Shown: piece by piece, positions 19,411-24,655 of the stretch | How the letters are laid out: every line of letters starts with the position of its first letter | How positions within the stretch are numbered: the first letter of the stretch is position 1 | Assembly (NCBI GenBank): GCA_025925615.1 | Contig: JAICLN010000008.1 | Coordinates: forward strand, 1 to 24,655 | DNA length: 24,655 bases | Source: Actinomycetospora sp. | GTDB taxonomy: Bacteria > Actinomycetota > Actinomycetes > Mycobacteriales > Pseudonocardiaceae | Direction: 5' to 3' | Position numbers and translations under genes: made by a program | Notes under the pieces: generated by a model | What the model was told of the DNA's origin: nothing | Database searches by the model: none | What the model saw: the letters and a program-made list of their open reading frames with translations, nothing else

Positions 19411-19848
19411 CGGCGCTGATCATGGTGCGTGTTCGCGCAACCAGTTTGGAAGGCTGCGCCGAAGGGCGGGGGAGAGGCGGTGACGTGCTGGTCTGCCTGT
19501 CGTGAGCGGCTGTTGGTGACCGTGGTTGACCGGTCTTTATGGTACGGGTGTTGCACGTCAGGGAGGTCTGCCGGTGCTGGCTACCCGACGGCATTCGTGG
19601 CACCCGTGGTGAGCGCCAAGCCCCTCCACCCTCGGGTGAGCGGCCCGCGCCTGAGCGCTGGTTTGCAGGGTGAGGACGCGTTCACACACGTCGTAAGCAC
19701 GGGCCAGTCGTCCGCCGCTGTGCTCGACGTGCGCCGGTACGGAACTCGTGATCGGCGTGGTCCCCATATGCTCCCCGGATACGTGCCTTGATCTTTGACA
19801 AACCTCATGATTGGGCGGATCGCGATCGGACAGCCAGAAAGACCAGCC
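19411..19848. other. Region without a supportable gene between integrase and IS
   Basis: This 438-base stretch has lower GC than its surroundings and open frames on both strands, none with a plausible start signal or recognisable protein. IS3 orfA would be expected directly upstream of the transposase but is absent, and no inverted copy of the IS right end is found. It may be element backbone whose genes (for example xis) have been lost. Confidence 0.5.
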
Positions 19849-20756
19849 GTGAAGTACGCGGCGATCGCGAACTGGGCCGACTCCGACGACGCGTTCCCGG
19901 TGGCGTTCATGTGCGCCCAGTTGGAGGTCTCACGCTCGGGCTACTACGACTGGCGCCGCCGGCTACCGGGTCGCCGGGAACTCTCGGATGCCGAGCTGGG
20001 CGAGAAGATCGGCGAACTGCACCGCGACCTGCCCGGCCAACCTGGGGTGCGCCGGGTGTGGGCCGAGCTCGCCGCGCACGGCTGGCGAGTGGGACGCAAG
20101 CGGGTGTGGCGGCTGATGCGCGCGGCGGGCCTGCAGGGACGCATCCCGCGGCGGTGGCGGCGGACCACCATCGCGGGCCGGCGCCCCATCGACGCGCCGG
20201 ACCTGCTCGAACAGGACTTCGACGTCGAGGACGTGGACACCGCCTGGGTCGGCGACATCACCTACATCGACACCGTCGACGGGTTCTGCTTCCTGGCCAC
20301 GGTGATCGACCTGGCCTCCCGGCGGGTCGTGGGCTGGGCCCTCGATCAGCACATGCGCACCGATCTGGTCACCGACGCGCTGACCCAGGCGTTGGCGACA
20401 CGACGTCCCGAGGCAGGGGTCATCTTTCATTCGGACAGGGGAACGCAATACAAACGCAATACACCAGCGGCGCATTCGCCGCGTTCTGTGACAGTCACAG
20501 GATTCGGCGTTCGATGGGCCGCAAAGCCACGTGTTTCGATAACGCGGTCGCGGAGTCGTTCTTCGCGACCTACAAGAAGGAGTTGATCCATACTCGGCCC
20601 GGGAACGGCCTGACCGAACTGCGGCAGGCGACGTTCGTGTGGATCGAAGGAGACTACAATCGGCGCTGGCGCCACTCCACCCTGGGCTATTTGACACCCT
20701 CGGAATACCAATTAGGATACCGGTCACTGACCGAGATAGCCGACATGGCAGCCTGA
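19849..20756 (+). pseudogene. IS3-family transposase OrfB, frameshifted by an 11-bp duplication
   Basis: The first frame (19849 to about 20451) encodes the N-terminal HTH_21-like region (CAQLEVSRSGYYDW, PGQPGVRRVWAEL, RKRVWRLMRAAGL) and two catalytic aspartates, Asp136 (WVGDITYID) and Asp196 (FHSDRGTQY). The rest, including the catalytic Glu (DNAVAESFFATYKKE) and the C-terminal DYNRRWRHSTLGYLTPSEYQ, continues in another frame up to 20756. ACGCAATAC is present twice in tandem here (20443-20451 and 20454-20462), adding 11 bases; removing them restores HSDRGTQYTSGAF and a DD35E triad. A GTG at 19849 is the likely original start. With no orfA and no left end this copy is dead on two counts. Confidence 0.9.
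20443..20464 (+). repeat. 11-bp tandem duplication in the transposase
   Basis: ACGCAATACAA is followed by ACGCAATACAC. The second copy causes the reading-frame change in the IS3 transposase. Confidence 0.9.
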
Positions 20757-20791
20757 CCGGCTGTCCGTCACGGCGGGGACACTCCACCTGA

Positions 20792-20970
20792 GGTCACCAG
20801 AGGGCACACGAAGGACGCCCGCGGTGGGAGCCGGACCCGTTCGCGATATTGCGTGACGCCGTGGAGACCTACTGCGTCGAGGACGTCGAGCTGTGGCGAA
20901 CCTGGGAGCGCACCAGCCACGGCCGCAAGCAGTTGACCTGGTCAAGGGGACGTCGCGACCTGCGGAACGC
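20792..20970 (+). pseudogene. Remnant resembling an actinomycete plasmid/AICE replication initiator, C-terminal part
   Basis: Directly behind the IS end an open frame without a proper start encodes RWEPDPFAILRDAVETYC...ELWRTWERTSHGRKQLTWSRG. The ELW-x-x-(Y/W)E-x-x-(S/T)-x-GR-x-(Q/A)-(L/I)-(T)WSRGLRD pattern is one I associate with replication initiator proteins of actinobacterial plasmids and integrative elements. After about residue 55 the similarity fades and the frame becomes Arg/Gly-rich noise. It was probably cut by the IS insertion and then degraded. The family call is from memory and moderate in certainty. Confidence 0.45.
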
Positions 20971-21557
20971 TCGCTGGCCACGCCCTGGAGGGACAGGTGG
21001 CTGCGAGGCAACCGAAACGGGAAGAGCGCGGGCAGCCGGTCGAGGTCGCCTCCCACACGGCCACCCGGGACGGCAGCGTCGTCCCGCGTGGATGCTGCCG
21101 GGGGACGGACGCCGCGCGAGGTCAGGTCGCGGCGGTTTCCCCAGCCTCGTCCACAGCTGTGGAGAACTTGTCGCCCAGCGGTGGTCATCGGTCGAGGGGC
21201 GGTCCCTCGGGTCGAAGATCGAACGCCGAGTGGTCGATTCTGGCCGAGGAGTGGCTGGTTGGCGCTCCCGGGTCCACTCCTAGAAGATCAGCATGAAGAC
21301 CGCGACCCAGCAGGTCACTTCCGGGGCAGTCGTCAAGTGGTGCCGGCACCGGAAATGATGTGGCGGGTCACACTGCTGGTGCTGACGTCGCGGTCCAGCC
21401 AGGCGCCCTGCGGGCTCGGTAGTTCTGACGGCGGTGTCTCCATTCCCGCAGCATCGGTGAGGATGTTTCCCCCAGGGGGTGCCGCTGAAGGGCGGGGGGT
21501 GGTGACGGGTGAGTAGCCGATGCCGGACGGCGCGGCGGCCGTCCTGGCGGGCGTGGT
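20971..21557. other. Non-coding or decayed stretch of the element
   Basis: I see no gene with both a believable start and a recognisable product on either strand. The overlapping open frames are rich in Arg, Ser and Pro and look like shadows of high-GC DNA. The one clear structure is the DnaA-box-like palindrome at 21148-21167. Confidence 0.5.
21148..21167. promoter_or_regulatory. Palindrome of two DnaA-box-like sequences
   Basis: TCCACAGCTGTGGA (21150-21163) is a perfect 14-bp palindrome. Its two halves extend to TCGTCCACA (21148-21156) and, on the minus strand, TTCTCCACA (complement of 21159-21167), each one mismatch from the actinobacterial DnaA box TTGTCCACA. Lying behind a replication-initiator remnant, it could be part of an element origin; a simple operator is also possible. 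Confidence 0.4.
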
Positions 21558-21588
21558 GGGGGTCCCGCGCGGAGCGCGAGGAACCCCC
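21558..21588. repeat. Long GC hairpin upstream of the methyltransferase
   Basis: GGGGGT-(C)CCGCGC-GGA-GCGCGAG-(GA)-ACCCCC forms a near-complete hairpin. It is of the type that recurs as extragenic palindromes in GC-rich actinobacteria. It lies inside the longest possible frame of the methyltransferase, which argues for a start downstream of it. Confidence 0.65.
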
Positions 21589-21610
21589 AGCCCGGAACGG
21601 CACAGATTCG

Positions 21611-22432
21611 GTGTGCCGCGAGTCGCTCCCGGCCGGACCCACCCAGCGCTGGTGGGAGGCCCGGGGAGGGCGCGCCGTCCCGCCGAACGCAGCCCGGGTC
21701 GGCAACTGCCTTCTTGGAGGCACCCAACACCTTCCGGCCGACCAGGCCTTCGCCCGCGCCCTGGAGGAACGAGTACCCGACGTACGCGGTGTGTGCCGTG
21801 CCATCAGGGCCTTCCTCGGCAGAGCCGTGGTGTTCTCCATGCAGCGCGGCATCGACCAATTCCTGGTGTTAGGTGAAGGGCTTGTCGCCGACGGCGACGC
21901 GCACGAGGCTGCCCGCGTATTGGACCCGACTGTGCGCATCGCGGTCGTGGAGAGCGACCCGGTCGCCACCGCGGTGAACCACACCCGGCTGCTCCTGGTG
22001 CCCGGCGCGGTGGCCGCCCGAGCTGACCTGAGCCGACCCGCCCGAGTCCTGCACTCGTCGGATGTCCAGGCCGTGCTTGACCTCTCCCGCCCGGTCACGG
22101 TCCTGCTCGGCGGCGCCCTCGCCGCCCTCTCGGATCTCGATGACCCCTGCGGTGTGGTCGCCGGCTACGCGGCCGAGCTCGTCGCCGGGTCCTACCTCGT
22201 GGCCTGGCACGTCTCGGGCGACCACTGGCTCAACGCCGAGAGCGCCGCGACCATGTGGGCCGCGCACGTGGGGCCCGCGCCGCTGTGGACGCATCATCAG
22301 ATGAAGCACTGCCTGTCTGGGCTCGATCTCGTTGCGCCGGGCATCGTCGACGTCACCGCGTGGCGTCCGCGCCGAGCTACCCCGGCCCGCGGCGAACGCC
22401 CGGGTGCCTTCGCCGCGGTGGCGCGGCTGTAA
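21611..22432 (+). CDS. SAM-dependent methyltransferase, DUF574/Methyltransf_19 type
   Basis: A 273-residue protein (from the GTG at 21611) of the actinobacterial DUF574 family of predicted SAM-dependent methyltransferases, whose substrates are mostly unknown. Family landmarks are recognisable: ARVGNCLLGGTQHLPADQAFARAL (family form: ARVYDYLLGG...), RAIRAFLGRAVVFSMQRGIDQFLVLGEGL, VRIAVVESDPVA (SAM-binding acidic strand end), VQAVLDLSRPVTVLLGGAL and GLDLVAPGIVDVTAWRP. Several positions differ from the usual motifs, notably GNCLLGG for YDYLLGG and LGEGLVADGD for IGxGLPTxGN, so catalytic competence is uncertain. The frame is open from 21509, but the added segment contains a strong hairpin and no conserved sequence, so the later GTG is preferred; neither has a good Shine-Dalgarno. 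It is convergent with the phosphatase pseudogene. Confidence 0.75.
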   Translation: MCRESLPAGPTQRWWEARGGRAVPPNAARVGNCLLGGTQHLPADQAFARALEERVPDVRGVCRAIRAFLGRAVVFSMQRGIDQFLVLGEGLVADGDAHEAARVLDPTVRIAVVESDPVATAVNHTRLLLVPGAVAARADLSRPARVLHSSDVQAVLDLSRPVTVLLGGALAALSDLDDPCGVVAGYAAELVAGSYLVAWHVSGDHWLNAESAATMWAAHVGPAPLWTHHQMKHCLSGLDLVAPGIVDVTAWRPRRATPARGERPGAFAAVARL

Positions 22433-22511
22433 TCACCAGCGCTGGACCACCGCGCGGACACGGGTGCCAGCACCGCCCGGGCGGAGCCGGCAGCGACCGA
22501 TCAGTGAGAGG

Positions 22512-22527
22512 GGAGGTCCAGACCTCC
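22512..22527. terminator. Perfect hairpin behind the methyltransferase gene
   Basis: GGAGGTC-CA-GACCTCC, 79 bases behind the methyltransferase stop. The 347-base space between the convergent genes (22433-22779) holds no supportable gene. It also carries a 14-bp palindrome GGGCCTCGAGGCCC (22653-22666) and a repeated GAGGCCCGGAAC motif, all suited to termination from either side. Confidence 0.5.
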
Positions 22528-22779
22528 GGTCACGGGAACCTGCCGCTCGATCGTGGCTGCGGGGACCGTGATCCGGGCGTGGCGGTCCACCCGCGGCGCC
22601 ACCCGTGAGGCCCGGTCTCCGAAGGGCTCGGCAGACAGTGGAGCCAGGACGCGGGCCTCGAGGCCCGGAACTGGGACGGCCGGTGCGCCGCCCGGGCTCG
22701 TCTCCCGCCACTGAGGCCCGGAACGGGGAGGGCGGCGCTAGCGTCCTTGAGGTGCGTCGCGATGTGGGCGCCGCTCCGT

Positions 22780-24020
22780 TCATGTCGAGGCATGGTCCTG
22801 GCTGGCTCCGTGGTGGGTCTCGTGACCCGCCGACCCGCCGTACCAGTCCAGGCAGAGCACGGTGGCGTCGTCGCGCAGATCGCCGCCGACGATCCGCAGG
22901 ACGGCGTCGCCGAGCGCGTGCACGACCTCGCGGGGATGCAGGTGGGCGGTGTCGCGCAGCGTGGTGTGGACGTCCAGATCGGCGGCGTGCCGTTCGAGCA
23001 TCCCGTCGGTGACGAACACGATGCGGTCGCCCGGTTCGAGCGCGAGCGGCTGCAACTCGATGGATCGGCCGGGCTCGAGGCCAAACGGCAGATCGATGGC
23101 CAGCTCGATCTCCTCGACCCGGCCCTCACGGAGCCGCCAGGGGCACCGGATGGCCAGCGTTGACGATCATCGCGGTACTCCGGGCCAGGTCGATCCGCAC
23201 GACTTGGCCCGTGACGAACCGGCCCGCCGAGGAATACGCCGCGAGCTCCTCGTTAGCGCGGCCGACCTGCGAGCGCAGGTCCGCACCGGCGCGCCGGGCG
23301 TTGCGGAGCGCGCTGACGAGAACCGTGGCGAGCATCGCCGCTTCCACGTCGTGACCCACAGCGTCGGTGATCGACAGATGCAGGGCTCCTCGATCGAGTG
23401 CGTAGTCGAACGTGTCGCCGCCGACGGTGCTGGCGGGTTCGAGCCAGCCGGCGAGGGTGAACTGGCCCGCCTCACAGGTGTAGGCGGACGGCAGGAGCCG
23501 ACGCTGGATCTCCGCGGACAGCGTGACCGGGGTGGTGCGTTGCCCCCACTCGAACAGGTCCGTGTACCTCCGGTTGACCCACCACGATGTGGCCGAGCAG
23601 GTGCCCGATCGCCGCGATGTCCGCCAACTGCCGGGTGGTCGGGCGGCTGCTGAGCACGAGGTCCATCGCACCGATGACGTCTCCGCGCACGGTCACCGGA
23701 GCGGTCACCAGTATGTCCTCACCGGCGTCGTGGACCGCGACCTGCTGGGTGCGGAGCACTTCCCCGTACACGGTTCCCGCCAGCGGCACCGCCCCCGCGT
23801 GCTCGGTGCCGAGTGTCCGCCCACCCGTCGCGTCGGGGGTGCGCCCGAGCCGGACGACGAGCTGGCCGCTGAAGTCCGCGATCAGGAGGCTGACCGCACG
23901 CGCTCCGAGCGTCGTCGCGAGTTCCTCGGCCGCGACGTCGATCGCGTCGACGGGCGAAGCTGCCTCGACGCGCTCCAGCAGCGAGCGAAGATCCGGTACC
24001 CGCGCGTCCGTGTCAGGCAT
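22780..24020 (-). pseudogene. GAF-SpoIIE (PP2C-type) phosphatase, broken by two +1 indels
   Basis: Three consecutive minus-strand frames make one protein of about 412 residues when joined. Part one (24020 to about 23580) is a GAF sensor domain (SLLERVEAASPVDAIDVAAEELATTLGARAVSLLIADFSG...VRGDVIGAMDLVLSS). Part two begins the SpoIIE phosphatase (RRLLPSAYTCEAGQFTLAGWLEPASTVGGDTFDYALD, ITDAVGHDVEAAMLA, VNAGHPVPL). Part three completes it (FVTDGMLERHAADLDVHTTLRDTAHL, RDDATVLCLDWYGG). One extra base in GGG (complement of 23578-23580) and one in CCCC (complement of 23140-23143) break the frame; deleting one base in each restores perfect continuity. Such enzymes dephosphorylate anti-sigma-factor antagonists in partner-switching stress signalling. 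Metal-ligand Asp residues are all kept, so a recent mutation or sequence error is as likely as old decay. Confidence 0.85.
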
Positions 24021-24027
24021 GGCCGTG

Positions 24028-24033
24028 AGCTTA
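24028..24033 (-). promoter_or_regulatory. Leaderless-type -10 for the GAF-SpoIIE gene
   Basis: On the minus strand TAAGCT is followed by seven bases and the ATG at 24020. No Shine-Dalgarno precedes this ATG, and the GAF sequence begins shortly after it, supporting both the start and a leaderless transcript. Confidence 0.5.
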
Positions 24034-24655
24034 GGGATGATCAGCGAGGGTCGGCCTGATGGAATGCGGTACGCGGGGGCGCAGCCGAGCCGCACACCCC
24101 GTCGAGAAGCGCCCAACCGCAGCCGTAGCTACGGTTACGGCGACGATGCGGGCGGGAACGGTCGCGAGCGCTGACAGCCCCGCGGCCGTGGATTCGAATC
24201 GACGTTGCCGCAGGCGTACCAGCACGACCGGACCGTTGTCGGGGTCTCGCCCCGGGCGACGCGGGACAACTACGACAGGTCGGGCGTGCGAGGACAAGAG
24301 CCGGACGGGTCCCACCTCGGCGGTGGTCCCCGGTGCCAAGCCCCACGCACCGCAGATGTTCGGCTTCGAGACGTTGGGCCTCGGCGGTCTTCCAGGCACG
24401 TTGGGCGAACCGACGTTCGGCGGTTGCATCGCGGGAGACTTGGCGAGCTGTTCCCGCGAGTCGGGTCGTCGCGCCTTGGTCTCGCCCGCGCCGCGTGTGC
24501 GCCGGTGAGCAACCCCGGTGAGCAGCCACGATGCCGCCGTCGCTGATCGCGCAGGCAGAGCGGGAGACCGCTGGTGGTGAGGGCGTCGCAGGAGTTGTCG
24601 CGGGTGTCAGGAGCTACGACGAGTCCATTCGTGGTCGCGGTGGTCGACGTCGACC
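24034..24655. other. Right-end stretch without a supportable gene
   Basis: Overlapping frames on both strands are rich in Arg, Pro, Thr and Ser and lack recognisable domains. One minus-strand frame is open from the window edge to 24270 and could be the end of a gene that starts outside, and a short plus-strand frame from 24531 runs off the right edge. I cannot choose between these and non-coding DNA. No copy of the tRNA-Pro 3' end (attR) is found here. Confidence 0.4.

Larger units (their letters stand above)
19849..20786 (+). mobile_element. Partial IS3-family insertion sequence (right part only)
   Basis: Transposase OrfB is followed by a GC-rich terminal sequence ending about 20786 (GGCGGGGACACTCCA), which resembles the right end of actinobacterial IS3 elements. 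No matching left inverted repeat (expected TGGAGTGTCCCC-like) or orfA is present upstream, so the left part is missing. The exact right boundary is an estimate. Confidence 0.65.

Noticed and set aside
19429..19791. 120-codon plus-strand frame and overlapping minus-strand frames between integrase and IS
   Set aside because: No start signal, no family resemblance, and unsuitable for IS3 orfA or a typical excisionase.
24184..24215. GATTCGAATC resembling a tRNA T-arm, considered as a tRNA or attR
   Set aside because: No acceptor or anticodon stem around it and no further match to the tRNA-Pro 3' end.

Overview
The window comes from a very GC-rich (about 70% or more) actinobacterial chromosome, most likely of the Pseudonocardiales. 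Third codon positions are almost all G or C, GTG starts and four-base GTGA stop/start overlaps are common, and several genes appear leaderless. The left two thirds keep the conserved actinobacterial order seen around Rv1698-Rv1713 of Mycobacterium tuberculosis: mctB-like, pyrG, NUDIX hydrolase, xerD, then parA, scpA, scpB, rluB-type pseudouridine synthase, cmk and der.

Layout. 1-4418 (+): end of an MctB-like gene, CTP synthase, ADP-ribose-pyrophosphatase-like NUDIX protein, XerD-type recombinase. 4419-4572: repeats between convergent genes. 4573-8336 (-): a tandem set of IclR regulator, AAHS-type MFS transporter and benzoylformate-decarboxylase-like ThDP enzyme, probably for uptake and breakdown of an aromatic acid. 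8421-13737 (+): parA, scpA, scpB, rluB, cmk, der, covering chromosome segregation/condensation, rRNA modification, nucleotide supply and ribosome assembly. 13762-16931 (-): a small protein built of ten 11-residue DGS repeats and a large ATP-binding LuxR regulator. 17131-17803 (+): a mycothiol-dependent maleylpyruvate isomerase-like protein and tRNA-Pro(GGG).

From 17804 onward the sequence changes to an accessory region with lower coding density and broken genes. Directly behind tRNA-Pro lies an integrase carrying a Cys/His-rich insertion and a C-terminal GntR-type winged helix. It is followed by a left-truncated IS3-family copy killed by an 11-bp duplication, a scrap resembling a plasmid/AICE replication initiator, a palindrome made of two DnaA-box-like sequences, a DUF574-type methyltransferase, and a GAF-SpoIIE phosphatase reading frame broken twice by +1 indels in short homopolymers. 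I read this as the decayed remains of an actinomycete integrative (pSAM2-like) element in tRNA-Pro. Its right attachment site is not in the window.

No CRISPR array, rRNA operon or recognisable defence or biosynthetic system was found. The most novel items are the integrase-GntR fusion with the decayed element, the 11-residue repeat protein with its palindromic upstream site, and the decarboxylase-like enzyme whose second catalytic histidine is replaced by tyrosine.
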